Shown here: piece after piece, positions 9,536 through 17,857 of the stretch | Position numbering within the stretch: the first letter of the stretch is position 1 | How the letters are laid out: every line of letters starts with the position of its first letter | Assembly: GCA_902580135.1 (NCBI GenBank) | Contig: CACHJL010000005.1 | Location: forward strand, 1-48,360 | From: an uncultured Pelagibacteraceae bacterium | Lineage (GTDB): Bacteria > Pseudomonadota > Alphaproteobacteria > Pelagibacterales > Pelagibacteraceae | Direction: 5' to 3' | Length of the DNA: 48,360 bases | Notes under the pieces: generated by a model | Told to the model about the DNA's origin: nothing | Database searches by the model: none | Seen by the model: the letters and a program-made list of their open reading frames with translations, nothing else | Translations under genes and position numbers: made by a program

Positions 9536-10478
9536 AGTTGCTATTTTAGATGACTATCAAAATGTCGCCCAAGATTTTGTCGATTTAAAAAAACTATCGG
9601 GAAAATATGAAATAAAAATATTTAGTGAACCATTTGAAAATGAAGAAGATGCTATTGAAAAATTAATAGATTTTGAAGCTCTATTAATAATGAGAGAAAG
9701 AACAAAAATAACTAGTAATTTGATCAATAATTTAAAAAAATTAAAATATATTTCTACAAGTGGAATGAGAAATAAAGCAATAGATCTTGAAGCTGTTAAA
9801 AAAAGAAAAATTATTGTAACAGGAACAGAAATTAATGTTAACCCTACTTGTGAATTAACGTGGGCACTTATTCTTGGTCTTGCTCGAAATATAAAACCTG
9901 AAATTGATAATATGTACCAAGGCTATTGGCAAACAACAGTAGGAATTGAGTTAAAAGGTAAAATACTTGGATTAATTGGATTGGGCAAAGTTGGTTCTCA
10001 GGTTGCTAAAATAGGAAAAGCCTTTGGCATGGAGGTTATGGCATGGAGTGAAAATTTAAGTCTTGATACCTGTAAAGAATTAGATGTTCTTCCATGCAGT
10101 AAAGAAGATCTAATTCAAAATTCTGACTTTCTTTCAATACATGTTCAAGGAGGAGAAAGATATAAAGATTGTATCAAGCTAGACGAGTTTGATAAAATGA
10201 AAAAGACTGCATTTTTAATTAATACTTCTAGAGGACCTATTGTTAATGAGGATGATTTAATCATAGCTCTTTCCACAAATGTAATTGCTGGAGCAGGTAT
10301 AGATGTTTATGAAAAAGAACCTTTGGTATCAGATCATAAATTAAGATTTATACCGAATGCATTATTATTACCGCATATAGGATATGTAACTGCAGAAAAT
10401 TATTCCATTTTTTATACACAGATGTTTGAAAATTTAGAAAGTTGTGTATCTGGAAAGCCTATTCGTGTTATAAAATAA
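9528..10478 (+). CDS. D-2-hydroxyacid dehydrogenase (phosphoglycerate dehydrogenase-like)
   Basis: A 316-aa cytoplasmic NAD-dependent dehydrogenase. The Rossmann motif GLIGLGKVGSQVA starts near residue 148. The catalytic triad of the family is present: Arg in NTSRGPIVNEDDL, Glu in GAGIDVYEKEPL and His in LLPHIGY. It lacks the C-terminal ACT domain of full-length SerA, so it is probably a side-chain-specific hydroxyacid dehydrogenase rather than the main serine-pathway enzyme. It overlaps the upstream exporter by 8 bases and is followed 3 bases later by msrB, so the three form one operon. Confidence 0.88.
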   Translation: MLKVAILDDYQNVAQDFVDLKKLSGKYEIKIFSEPFENEEDAIEKLIDFEALLIMRERTKITSNLINNLKKLKYISTSGMRNKAIDLEAVKKRKIIVTGTEINVNPTCELTWALILGLARNIKPEIDNMYQGYWQTTVGIELKGKILGLIGLGKVGSQVAKIGKAFGMEVMAWSENLSLDTCKELDVLPCSKEDLIQNSDFLSIHVQGGERYKDCIKLDEFDKMKKTAFLINTSRGPIVNEDDLIIALSTNVIAGAGIDVYEKEPLVSDHKLRFIPNALLLPHIGYVTAENYSIFYTQMFENLESCVSGKPIRVIK

Positions 10479-10481
10479 ATT

Positions 10482-10862
10482 ATGCCAAAAGGAATAAATA
10501 CAGAACTTACAAGCGAGCAGAAAAAAGTAATGTTTGAAGAAGGAACTGAAACACCAGGTTCCAGTGAATTAAACTTTGAAAAAAGAGAAGGCTTTTATCA
10601 CTGTGCAAATTGTAGTGAAAAACTTTTTAAGTCAAATTCTAAATATGAAAGTGGATCAGGCTGGCCATCTTTTTTTGAAGCACTACCAAATGTTTTTGAA
10701 ACAAAAACAGATTATTTAATTGGCTCTGCAAGAACAGAGTATCACTGTAAAAATTGTGGAGCTCATCATGGACATATTTTTGATGATGGACCCAAACCTA
10801 CTGGAAAAAGATACTGTAATAATGGTATTTGCCTAATATTTAAGCCTAAAAACAAGTTGTAA
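10482..10862 (+). CDS. msrB: Peptide-methionine (R)-S-oxide reductase MsrB
   Basis: A 126-aa MsrB-fold enzyme that reduces methionine-R-sulfoxide in proteins. Both zinc-binding CxxC pairs are present (CANC and CKNC), as are the fold motifs SGSGWPSFFEA and HHGHIFDDGPKPTGKRYC, whose final Cys is the catalytic residue. The usual GCGWPSF position, where many MsrBs hold a resolving Cys, is Ser here. An additional Cys follows the catalytic one five residues on (RYCNNGIC), so regeneration may use a different pair. It is the third gene of the DMT-dehydrogenase-msrB run. Confidence 0.95.
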   Translation: MPKGINTELTSEQKKVMFEEGTETPGSSELNFEKREGFYHCANCSEKLFKSNSKYESGSGWPSFFEALPNVFETKTDYLIGSARTEYHCKNCGAHHGHIFDDGPKPTGKRYCNNGICLIFKPKNKL

Positions 10863-10864
10863 TA

Positions 10865-10885
10865 ATATTAATTTAAAATTAATAT
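10865..10885. terminator. AT-only palindrome after msrB, possible weak terminator
   Basis: ATATTAATTT and its exact reverse complement flank a single base and are followed by a T-rich run (about 10886-10894). With no GC pairs the hairpin is weak, but its position after the last gene of an operon fits a terminator or an AT-rich promoter element for the next gene. Confidence 0.3.
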
Positions 10886-10898
10886 AATTTTTTATCGT

Positions 10899-11753
10899 AT
10901 GATATTCAAATTTAAATTTTTAACAGTATTTTTTCTTTTAATCTTTATAACAAATAAAGCTTTTTCAGAAAATATTTCAGAAATATTTTCTAATTTAATT
11001 CCAGGAGAAGGGATTACAGAAGCTTCAATACAGATTAATGAAGATGACAATCCAGATTTAGAAATTTTAGCTGTGAGAGATATTTCTTCTGAAGAATTTT
11101 CAAACCTATTTTCACAAATAAGTCTTCATACTCAGGAAATAAATACATCAGATAGAATAATTACTAATTTAGGAATTGGTTACAGAAAATTAAGTGATGA
11201 TAAATCAAGCATGTATGGTTTTAACAGTTTTATAGATTATGACCTTGAAGGACATGCTAGAAGCAGTTTTGGATTTGAAGCTAAAGGTGCTATGCTTGAT
11301 TTAACTGCTAACAGCTATCACAAGTTAACAAATATGGAAATTGTAGATGGCACTGAAGAGCAAGTATTATCAGGTTATGAGATAAATTTAGCTTCGCAAA
11401 TTCCTTATATGCCTTGGGCAACTATTAATTGGCAAAGTTATAGTTGGGAAAAAGAAAAAGCAACTTCTGATACAGAAGGTAACAGAGTGTCATTAGAAAC
11501 AATGTTATCTCAAACCGTTCAATTTGATATAACTGGAGATTATAGTGATAATAGTGGAGTTGATGATGAATATTCTTACAGATTATCATTTGTTTACCCA
11601 CCAAAAGAAAACAAGAAATCACTAAAAGATGGAATGATTTCAGATCTTGCATTTGAAAAAGAAAATGTTGAACAAAAATTAAAAGATAAGGTTAGAAGAA
11701 GTAACAATTTAACTGTAGAAATACAAGGAGCAGTAATTGTAACAAGCAAATAG
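10899..11753 (+). CDS. Inverse-autotransporter (intimin/invasin-type) beta-barrel protein without passenger
   Basis: A 284-aa outer-membrane protein with signal peptide (about 1-23, ending NKAFS). Residues ~82-235 match the inverse-autotransporter barrel: LGIGYRKL, GFNSFIDYD (residues 107-115), FGFEAKGAMLDLTANSY, and a GYEINLASQIPYMPWATI segment like that of intimin and invasin. After the barrel comes a charged helix and KVRRSNNLTVEI, the place where intimins pass into their extracellular Ig-like passenger. Here the protein ends within ~12 residues. It is therefore a bare barrel plus linker rather than a full adhesin. The next gene, 2 bases downstream, encodes a secreted protein that may replace the passenger. 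Confidence 0.8.
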   Translation: MIFKFKFLTVFFLLIFITNKAFSENISEIFSNLIPGEGITEASIQINEDDNPDLEILAVRDISSEEFSNLFSQISLHTQEINTSDRIITNLGIGYRKLSDDKSSMYGFNSFIDYDLEGHARSSFGFEAKGAMLDLTANSYHKLTNMEIVDGTEEQVLSGYEINLASQIPYMPWATINWQSYSWEKEKATSDTEGNRVSLETMLSQTVQFDITGDYSDNSGVDDEYSYRLSFVYPPKENKKSLKDGMISDLAFEKENVEQKLKDKVRRSNNLTVEIQGAVIVTSK

Positions 11754-11755
11754 TT

Positions 11756-12478
11756 ATGAAAAAAATAAAAACATTTTTAATTACATTTATATTTTCAATT
11801 ATTTTCTATGGAAATGCATTTGCAGGAACTGGAGCAGCAACAGAATATAAAATAACAATATATAAGATAAAATTATGTGATAGCACTAGCACAGCTAGTG
11901 TATGTAATGGAGCTATTACCATTTACGATGGCAATTCAGGTGCAATCGATATTGCCAACACCTCTGCTGGAGCAGCTGCAGCTAGTTTAGGAAATGCATC
12001 TGCTGCTAAATTTGGATTATCTTACACTTATATGGAAATTACAATGGGTAGAGCTTTCACAGTTAAAGGATCCGCAGCTGATGATAGTGGAACAACTTGT
12101 TATACTAAAAGTGGAGAAGAAGGATCAGCTGGGACACTTGCGGAAGGAACACCAACTTCTGGCAGTGAAGCATCAACAACTTTATATGCTGCGATGGTTG
12201 GGACTGACGTTGGTGATAATTTAACTGGTCTTTCTTCTTTAACAGATACTACAGGTGTAGCAGGAACAATTGCTACTAATGATGAATATTTTAATTATAG
12301 ACAACAACTAGCAAGCACATTCACTATGAAACCGGGAAATATTCCAAGTATTAAGATAGCATTCGGTACTAGTGCGGCTGTAGGTGCAATAGACGATATG
12401 GGTGACGATTGTGATAGTGTTGGTGCCGCAAAAGGATTATATGCAGCGGAACCTGATGTAACAGTTACAATCGAATAA
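11756..12478 (+). CDS. Secreted Ala/Thr/Ser/Gly-rich protein of unknown function
   Basis: A 240-aa protein that I do not recognise. It has a clear signal peptide (MKKIKTFLITFIFSI..., cleavage after NAFA near residue 23). The mature chain is rich in Ala, Gly, Thr and Ser, acidic, and nearly free of Arg. Four Cys are visible (LCDS, VCNG, TTCYT, DDCDS), which may form two disulfides. Beta-rich segments such as YKITIYKIKLC and a C-terminal PDVTVTIE suggest an extracellular beta-sandwich. The start lies 2 bases after the barrel gene, so the pair is co-translated; a surface partner of the barrel is an inference. The stop codon abuts the stop of the convergent glutaredoxin gene. Confidence 0.75.
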   Translation: MKKIKTFLITFIFSIIFYGNAFAGTGAATEYKITIYKIKLCDSTSTASVCNGAITIYDGNSGAIDIANTSAGAAAASLGNASAAKFGLSYTYMEITMGRAFTVKGSAADDSGTTCYTKSGEEGSAGTLAEGTPTSGSEASTTLYAAMVGTDVGDNLTGLSSLTDTTGVAGTIATNDEYFNYRQQLASTFTMKPGNIPSIKIAFGTSAAVGAIDDMGDDCDSVGAAKGLYAAEPDVTVTIE

Positions 12479-12733
12479 TTATTTTAATAGATCTTTTAAT
12501 TTGTTTTCTTTTTCTAAAGATCTTAATTCTACATAGCCACCAACATGAAAATCATTAAAAAAAATTTGAGGTATTGTTCTTTTGCCATTTGCTTTACTAA
12601 TCATTTCATCTCTCAATCCATCTTGAGTAGAAATATCAATTTCTTTAAATTCTAAGTTATTTCTTTTAAGTAATCTTTTTGCAGCATCACAGAATGCACA
12701 CATTGGTCCTGAATACATAGTAATATTTTTCAT
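12479..12733 (-). CDS. grxC: Glutaredoxin (GrxC-type)
   Basis: An 84-aa thioredoxin-fold protein. The N-terminal MYSGPMCAFCDAAKRLL holds a CxxC active site (CAFC rather than the usual CPYC). TIPQIFFNDFHVGG supplies the cis-Pro and the glutathione-binding GG. It reduces disulfides or glutathionylated proteins in the cytoplasm using glutathione. A GGAAT stretch precedes the ATG. The stop directly abuts that of the convergent gene at 11756 with no base between them. Confidence 0.93.
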   Translation of the reverse strand: MKNITMYSGPMCAFCDAAKRLLKRNNLEFKEIDISTQDGLRDEMISKANGKRTIPQIFFNDFHVGGYVELRSLEKENKLKDLLK

Positions 12734-12761
12734 TCCTTAGATATAATTATATTTATTTAAA

Positions 12762-13061
12762 TTACCAGTTAAGAATTTCATTTTTCTTTATTTTAACTCT
12801 TATTTGTTTTCTGGAATATTCAAATTTTTTACGATGTTTAATACTTTGAGAATTTACTCTTTTTCTCCATAGTCTGAAGGAAGATGGTTTCAAACTTCTT
12901 CTCATTATTTTAATTACATCAGATTCAGTTTTCCCCGTTTTTTTTTCAATATCTTCAAAAGTTATCCTATCTGCCCACGCTGCCCAAATGACCCAATCTG
13001 GACTTCCAGGGTTTGGCTCAGGATTTTTTACTTTAGTAGCCGGTCTGTGACTTTTTTTCAT
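12762..13061 (-). CDS. DUF2805/TIGR03643 family protein
   Basis: A small basic protein, 99 aa from the ATG at 13061. It matches the DUF2805 family of unknown function: DWVIWAAWADRITFEDIE, then KIMRRSLKPSSFRLWRKRV, then a Lys/Arg-rich tail. The helix-turn-helix-like layout and basic tail would suit nucleic-acid binding, but this is not established. A longer reading from a TTG at 13082 adds seven residues. I prefer the ATG because TTG starts are uncommon here and no Shine-Dalgarno lies ahead of the TTG. The glutaredoxin gene follows 28 bases downstream on the same strand. Confidence 0.85.
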   Translation of the reverse strand: MKKSHRPATKVKNPEPNPGSPDWVIWAAWADRITFEDIEKKTGKTESDVIKIMRRSLKPSSFRLWRKRVNSQSIKHRKKFEYSRKQIRVKIKKNEILNW

Positions 13062-13129
13062 ATATTTTTTAGCAATCTCCAAATAAAAAATTAATGCAAA
13101 TCTTAATCTCTATGATATTATCATTTTTA

Positions 13130-13176
13130 GATAGTCCTATCTAGCCATCTTTAGCTCCCGGTTTTTTAGGACTATC
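13130..13176. promoter_or_regulatory. Inverted repeat ahead of the LysE-family gene
   Basis: GATAGTCCTA (13130-13139) and its exact complement TAGGACTATC (13167-13176) flank a 27-nt loop containing a C-rich CTCCCGG. The element ends five bases before the ATG at 13182 and lies in the divergent gap with the DUF2805 gene. It could be an operator or an RNA hairpin in the 5' leader that controls translation. It matches no riboswitch I can name. Confidence 0.4.
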
Positions 13177-13181
13177 CTAAG

Positions 13182-13796
13182 ATGCTTCCTTTAGAATATT
13201 TCCTATATTTGCAAATAATCATTTTTATGTTCATTACTCCAGGAACACCAAGAATAGTAATAATTTCATACTCTATGAATTATGGAGTAAAAAATTGTAT
13301 TTGGACTGCATTAGGAGATGTTTCAGCAAATATTATTCAAGCATCTTTAGTAATATTTGTTATTGGTTCTTTTTTTTCAGATCATCCTTTATTTCTAAAT
13401 ATATTTAAGTGGACTGGAATTATTTATATTACATATCTTGCTTACGATATTTATAAATCAAATCCAAAAAATATAACTTCAAAAGAAATTTCTCAAAAAA
13501 GTTTTTTTTCATTTTATAAAGATGGTTTTTTAGTTGCAGGAACAAGCCCAAAGGCTTGGATGTTTTTTCCATTTATCTTTCCACAATTTATAGATTTTAA
13601 TGCAAATTATATTGCTCAATTTATAATTTTGTTAACAACATATGTAATTCTAGATTTCTTATCTTTAATTGCTTACGCTATTCTCGCAAATAAATTAATA
13701 ATTTGGATAAAAGCTAATCCAAAATTCATAAACACAATTTCAGCGTGTGTATTGATTATAATTGCAATAATAATTGCTTTAACTCAACAATATTAA
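13182..13796 (+). CDS. LysE/RhtB-family amino-acid exporter
   Basis: A 204-aa inner-membrane protein with about six hydrophobic segments. The family signature lies near the N terminus as FMFITPGTPRIVIISYSMNYG, where TPGP is more usual. A conserved GFLVAGTSPKAWMFFPFIFPQFID marks the middle. LysE/RhtB proteins export lysine, threonine, homoserine or related amino acids by proton exchange. The ATG follows a strong inverted repeat (13130-13176) that may control it. The next genes encode an amino-acid-type ABC importer. Confidence 0.88.
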   Translation: MLPLEYFLYLQIIIFMFITPGTPRIVIISYSMNYGVKNCIWTALGDVSANIIQASLVIFVIGSFFSDHPLFLNIFKWTGIIYITYLAYDIYKSNPKNITSKEISQKSFFSFYKDGFLVAGTSPKAWMFFPFIFPQFIDFNANYIAQFIILLTTYVILDFLSLIAYAILANKLIIWIKANPKFINTISACVLIIIAIIIALTQQY

Positions 13797-13819
13797 TTCT
13801 ATTGTGCTACTACTGTCAC

Positions 13820-13848
13820 TTGCAAAATATCAAATTTCTTAGTTAAAT
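13820..13848 (+). promoter_or_regulatory. Candidate sigma-70 promoter of the first ABC importer operon
   Basis: TTGCAA (13820-13825) and TTAAAT (13843-13848) are separated by 17 bases. The ATG of the binding-protein gene at 13882 is preceded by AAGGGA (13871-13876), a good ribosome binding site. The -10 box is a weak match in an AT-rich background. Confidence 0.3.
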
Positions 13849-13881
13849 AAGATTTTAATTAATTAATTTAAAGGGAAATAA

Positions 13882-15120
13882 ATGAAAATAAAAAATATAA
13901 TAATTACATTTGTTTCTGCAATAGCAATTTTATTTTCAACTTCAGTTGTATCTTTTGCAAAAGTTGTTGGTGATAAAATTATTTTAGGTGCTGCTGTTTC
14001 GCTAACAGGAAAATATTCATCTAATGGTGTTCATACTCAAAACGGTTACAATATGGCTGTCGAGAGAATTAATAGTATGGGTGGAGTAAAAGTTGGCGGA
14101 AAAACTTATAAATTTGACATTATTTATTACGATGATGAATCAAATCCTAAAAGAGCAGCTCAGCTTGCAGAAAGATTAATAAGCCAAGATAAAGTAGAAT
14201 TTATGCTTGGACCTTACAGTTCTGGGTTAACTAAAGCTATGGCTCCAGTTACAGAAAAGTATGGAGTACCAATGGTAGAAGCAAATGGTGCATCTAGATC
14301 TTTGTTTACAAAAGGATACAAATATTTATTTGCAGTGTTAGCTCCAGCAAATCTTTATTTAGACGTAGCTATTAGAACTGCTGTTGAATTAAATGGTGGA
14401 AAAGGTGTAAGAATTGCTCAAGCATTTGAGCAAGATGCTTTTTCTCAAGACGTTAGATTAGGAATTTTAGATGCTGCTAAAGATACAGGATCTGAAATAA
14501 TAATTGACGATAAATTGCCAAAAGAACTTAATGATATGGCAGCTACTTTAGCTAAAGTAAAAGCAGTAAAACCAGATGTTTTAGTTGTATCGGGTCATAC
14601 AAAAGGAGCTTTAACTGCTATTAGACAAATAGCTGAAATGAAAGTTGATGTTCCAATGCTTGCAATGACACATTGTGATGCTGCAAAATTATCAAAACAA
14701 CATGGTAAAAATTCTCAGTATGCTTTATGTGCTTCTCAATGGCATAAAACTTTAACTTACAAAGATAAGTGGTTTAAAGATGGTATGACATATGATGCAG
14801 ATTTTACAAAAATGTTTGGATATGCTCCTCCATATCAAGCTGCTGAATCTTCAGCTGCTTTATTGGTTTTCAAAGATGCATTTGAAAGAGCAAATTCTTT
14901 TGATCAAAAAAAGGTAAGAGATGCTCTTGCAGCAACTGATATGCAAACTTTTTATGGAAATATAAAATTTGCACCAGGTGGTCAAAATGTTTCTAAACCG
15001 ATGGTATTATTCCAAGTTATGTGCGATAGCGCTGGAAAATGTGAAAATAAAGTAGTTGCTCCACTTAAGTGGGCATCTGCTGAGTTAATTCATCCAATAC
15101 CTAAGTGGTCTGAAAGATAA
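13882..15120 (+). CDS. HAAT-family ABC transporter periplasmic substrate-binding protein (LivK-like)
   Basis: A 412-aa periplasmic protein with signal peptide (about 1-26, ending VVSFA). The type I periplasmic-binding fold is shown by KIILGAAVSLTGKYSSNG, a DESNPKRAAQLAERLI strand-helix unit, LGPYSSGLTKAMAPV and PDVLVVSGHTKGA. It should capture branched-chain amino acids, amides or similar compounds and hand them to the permeases encoded next. It starts the operon with a good ribosome binding site. A hairpin with T-run (15133-15166) separates it from the permeases, the usual way to make more binding protein than membrane complex. The ligand cannot be deduced. Confidence 0.9.
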   Translation: MKIKNIIITFVSAIAILFSTSVVSFAKVVGDKIILGAAVSLTGKYSSNGVHTQNGYNMAVERINSMGGVKVGGKTYKFDIIYYDDESNPKRAAQLAERLISQDKVEFMLGPYSSGLTKAMAPVTEKYGVPMVEANGASRSLFTKGYKYLFAVLAPANLYLDVAIRTAVELNGGKGVRIAQAFEQDAFSQDVRLGILDAAKDTGSEIIIDDKLPKELNDMAATLAKVKAVKPDVLVVSGHTKGALTAIRQIAEMKVDVPMLAMTHCDAAKLSKQHGKNSQYALCASQWHKTLTYKDKWFKDGMTYDADFTKMFGYAPPYQAAESSAALLVFKDAFERANSFDQKKVRDALAATDMQTFYGNIKFAPGGQNVSKPMVLFQVMCDSAGKCENKVVAPLKWASAELIHPIPKWSER

Positions 15121-15132
15121 TAATTAATATTT

Positions 15133-15166
15133 AATGCCCCCTAAATTAATAGGGGGCATTTTTTTT
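15133..15166 (+). terminator. Intercistronic GC hairpin with T-run (partial terminator)
   Basis: AATGCCCCCTA (15133-15143) pairs perfectly with TAGGGGGCATT (15150-15160) around a 6-base loop, followed by a T-run to 15166. It lies between the binding-protein and permease genes, where it should stop part of the transcription and protect the upstream message from 3' decay. Confidence 0.85.
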
Positions 15167-15177
15167 ATTTAAGTTCT

Positions 15178-16071
15178 ATGGATCTATTAATATTTCAAGC
15201 TCCGATTTTAATGATTCAAGCATCTATGGATGGGATATTGCTTGGAATATTATTTGCTTTAATTGCATATGGAATGGCCCTTCAATGGGGAGTAATGAAT
15301 ATTATTAATATTGCTCAAGGCGATTTAGTAATTCTTGGTGGTTATATTGCATACTTTATGTATCTTTATGGAATTCATCCTGCATGGGGAGTAATTGTTT
15401 CACCAATTATTATGTATTTTGTCGGTATTGGAATTTATAAATTAGTTATTAATAAAGTTGTTGATAGGGATTTATTTATTTCAATTCTTGCAACTTTTGG
15501 AATTAGTATTCTTTTTATGCAATTGATGAACTTTGCATTTGGTGCAGACGTTGTGCTAGCTAATTCTGGTTATGGAACAACAATGTTATTTGATAATTCT
15601 GTAACTTTACCTAATTCAAAAATATTTGCAGCAATAATAAGCATTCTTTTTGCTATTGGTTTAGTTCTTTATATGAAAAAATCTAAGCTTGGGCGTGCAA
15701 TAAGAGCAACGGCTCAGAACGCAAGAGCAGCAAAGATTTTAGGAGTTGATACTGAAAAAGTTTATGCAGCTACTTTTGGTATAAATGCTGCCCTTTGCGG
15801 AGTTGCTGGAGCACTTATTTCAATTACATTTACTATCCATCCTTATATGGGTTTACCTTATACAATTAGATCTTTTATGATTGTGATTGTTGCAGGATTA
15901 GGAAATTTGCCTGGTGTAGCAATGTCAGGAATGGGACTTGGTGTTTTTGAAGAGTTTGCAGATTATATTCTAGGTACAGAATTTAGAATTGGATCAGTAT
16001 TTTTATTACTTGTATTAATTTTGGTTTATAGAAGATTCAAACTTTCAAAAAAAAGAGAGTATTTAAAATAA
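15178..16071 (+). CDS. HAAT-family ABC transporter permease (LivH-like)
   Basis: A 297-aa inner-membrane permease with 7-8 hydrophobic segments. LivH-type landmarks are YGMALQWGVMNIINIAQGDLVILGGY near residue 30, the ATPase-coupling segment GRAIRATAQNARAAKILGVDTEKVY and VVAGLGNLPGVAMSGMGLGVFEEFADY toward the end. It forms the translocation pore with the LivM-like product of the next gene, whose ATG overlaps its stop (TAATG). Confidence 0.92.
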   Translation: MDLLIFQAPILMIQASMDGILLGILFALIAYGMALQWGVMNIINIAQGDLVILGGYIAYFMYLYGIHPAWGVIVSPIIMYFVGIGIYKLVINKVVDRDLFISILATFGISILFMQLMNFAFGADVVLANSGYGTTMLFDNSVTLPNSKIFAAIISILFAIGLVLYMKKSKLGRAIRATAQNARAAKILGVDTEKVYAATFGINAALCGVAGALISITFTIHPYMGLPYTIRSFMIVIVAGLGNLPGVAMSGMGLGVFEEFADYILGTEFRIGSVFLLLVLILVYRRFKLSKKREYLK

Positions 16072-17120
16072 TGAATAAAAATATAATTTTATATACTTTT
16101 ATTCTAATTTTTGGTTTAGCCGCACCTTTTGTTTTTCCAGCATTCAAAGTTCAGTTATCGATACTTTGTGTTTTAATTGTATTGGCAATTACTTGGAATA
16201 TTCAAGGTGGAGAAATGGGATACAATACTTTTGGAAATATTTTATTTTACGGATTAGGTATGTATTTATGTGCATCTGTTCAAGTTGGAATGTTTTTTCC
16301 CTTAGCTGAATGGACTGAAAGTGGAGGAGAGAAAACATTTGTTCATACACCTGCTCAATTTTTTCAAGGATTTGGAGTTGGTTTAGCTGTAGCTGCAGTT
16401 GTTCCAGCAATAGTTGCAGGATTAATTGGATATTCAATTTTAGGACTAAGAGGACATTATTTTGCAATTTGCACTCTAGGTTTAGGTGTAGCTGCTGGAG
16501 AAATTTCTGGAGGAATAGAAATAATTGGAGCAGGACAAGGCTTTACCACACCTCCATTTCCAAAAGTTGGTAGCTTAGAAGCAAGAGGTGAATTTTTTTA
16601 TTTTTGTAGCTTTATAGTTTTAGTGCTTACATTTATTGCAGTGAAATCTATTTATTCGACTAGATTTAAATTAGTTCTTAATGCAATAAGAGATAATGAA
16701 GACAAAGCAGAAGCGATGGGAATTCAAACAATGAAATATAAAATTATTGGCTGGATGATATCAGCATTTTTCTGCGGTTTGGCAGGAGGAATAATGGGAG
16801 GACTTGTTGGTTACATAGACTCTACAGATGTTGCTTTTGATGGAAGGGAAATGGGAGTGTTCATGGTTTTAATGGCAATACTAGGAGGCAAAGGAACATT
16901 GTGGGGACCAGTTATTGGTGCAACTATATTTCACATATTTAAAGAAGGTTTTTGGACTTTCTTTCTTGGGTGGCAGTATGTAGCGCTTGGAGTATTAATT
17001 GTAGTGATAGTGATTTATTTTCCGGAAGGAATCATGGGATGGTTAAGAGAAAAATATCCAGAAAAATTTGGTGAAGTTATTGATGATGCCGATCGAAAGG
17101 CACAGGTAGAACTCAAATGA
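16071..17120 (+). CDS. HAAT-family ABC transporter permease (LivM-like)
   Basis: A 349-aa inner-membrane protein with about nine membrane segments. AITWNIQGGEMGYNTFGNILFYGLGMY near the N terminus is the LivM signature, with GGEMGYNTFG in place of the common GGQAGQLSLG. The coupling helix is LNAIRDNEDKAEAMGIQTMKYKI, and ILGGKGTLWGPVIGATIF is the conserved C-terminal region. It overlaps both neighbours, so livH-M-G-F is one translational unit. Confidence 0.92.
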   Translation: MNKNIILYTFILIFGLAAPFVFPAFKVQLSILCVLIVLAITWNIQGGEMGYNTFGNILFYGLGMYLCASVQVGMFFPLAEWTESGGEKTFVHTPAQFFQGFGVGLAVAAVVPAIVAGLIGYSILGLRGHYFAICTLGLGVAAGEISGGIEIIGAGQGFTTPPFPKVGSLEARGEFFYFCSFIVLVLTFIAVKSIYSTRFKLVLNAIRDNEDKAEAMGIQTMKYKIIGWMISAFFCGLAGGIMGGLVGYIDSTDVAFDGREMGVFMVLMAILGGKGTLWGPVIGATIFHIFKEGFWTFFLGWQYVALGVLIVVIVIYFPEGIMGWLREKYPEKFGEVIDDADRKAQVELK

Positions 17121-17857
17121 GTATTTTAGAAGTTAATAATGTAAGTAAATCATTTGGTGGAGTTAAAGCCAATGTTGATATTTCCATGTCGGTTGAAAAA
17201 GGAAAGATAGTGGGATTAATTGGACCTAATGGATCAGGAAAAACTACTTTATTTAATTCAATAGTTGGAACCTATCCTATTGATAAAGGGTCTATAAAAT
17301 TTAATAATAAAGAGGTTTCTGAATTACCGGTCCCAGTAATTGCAAAGTTAGGTTTATTAAGAACTTTCCAGCAAACAAGAATTTATGGAAAATTAAATTG
17401 TGTAGAAAACATGCTTATTAGCCATAAAGCAAGTGACGAAAGCTTATTTTCAATATTTTCAAAAATACCTATAAATCTTACTGAAAAAGCTGAAAATTTA
17501 TTAAATTTTGTTGGTTTATATCAAAAAAGAAAATTAAGAGCTGGCGATTTATCTTTTGGCCAACAAAAATTGCTTGAATTAGCTATGGCTTTAATGAATG
17601 AGCCAGAAATGCTTTTATTGGACGAACCAACTGCTGGTATTAATCCAACTTTAATAAATGGAATTATTGATAGACTAATTAAAGTTAACCAAGATTTTGG
17701 GATTACTCTTTTGGTTATTGAACACAATATGAGAGTAATAATGCAATTGGCCGAAAATATTTTCTGTTTAGCTCACGGTCAAATGTTAGCTAATGGTACG
17801 CCTGATGAAATCAAAAATGATAAGAGAGTAATTAATGCTTATCTTGGAGCACAATAA
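17117..17857 (+). CDS. HAAT-family ABC transporter ATPase (LivG-like)
   Basis: A 246-aa cytoplasmic ATPase with Walker A GPNGSGKTT, the LivG-type Q-loop segment LLRTFQQTRIYGKL, signature LSFGQQKLLELA, Walker B MLLLDEPTAGINP and switch His in VIEHNMRVI. It pairs with the LivF-like ATPase next door to drive import. Its ATG overlaps the LivM stop by 4 bases and its stop overlaps the next start. Confidence 0.95.
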   Translation: MSILEVNNVSKSFGGVKANVDISMSVEKGKIVGLIGPNGSGKTTLFNSIVGTYPIDKGSIKFNNKEVSELPVPVIAKLGLLRTFQQTRIYGKLNCVENMLISHKASDESLFSIFSKIPINLTEKAENLLNFVGLYQKRKLRAGDLSFGQQKLLELAMALMNEPEMLLLDEPTAGINPTLINGIIDRLIKVNQDFGITLLVIEHNMRVIMQLAENIFCLAHGQMLANGTPDEIKNDKRVINAYLGAQ

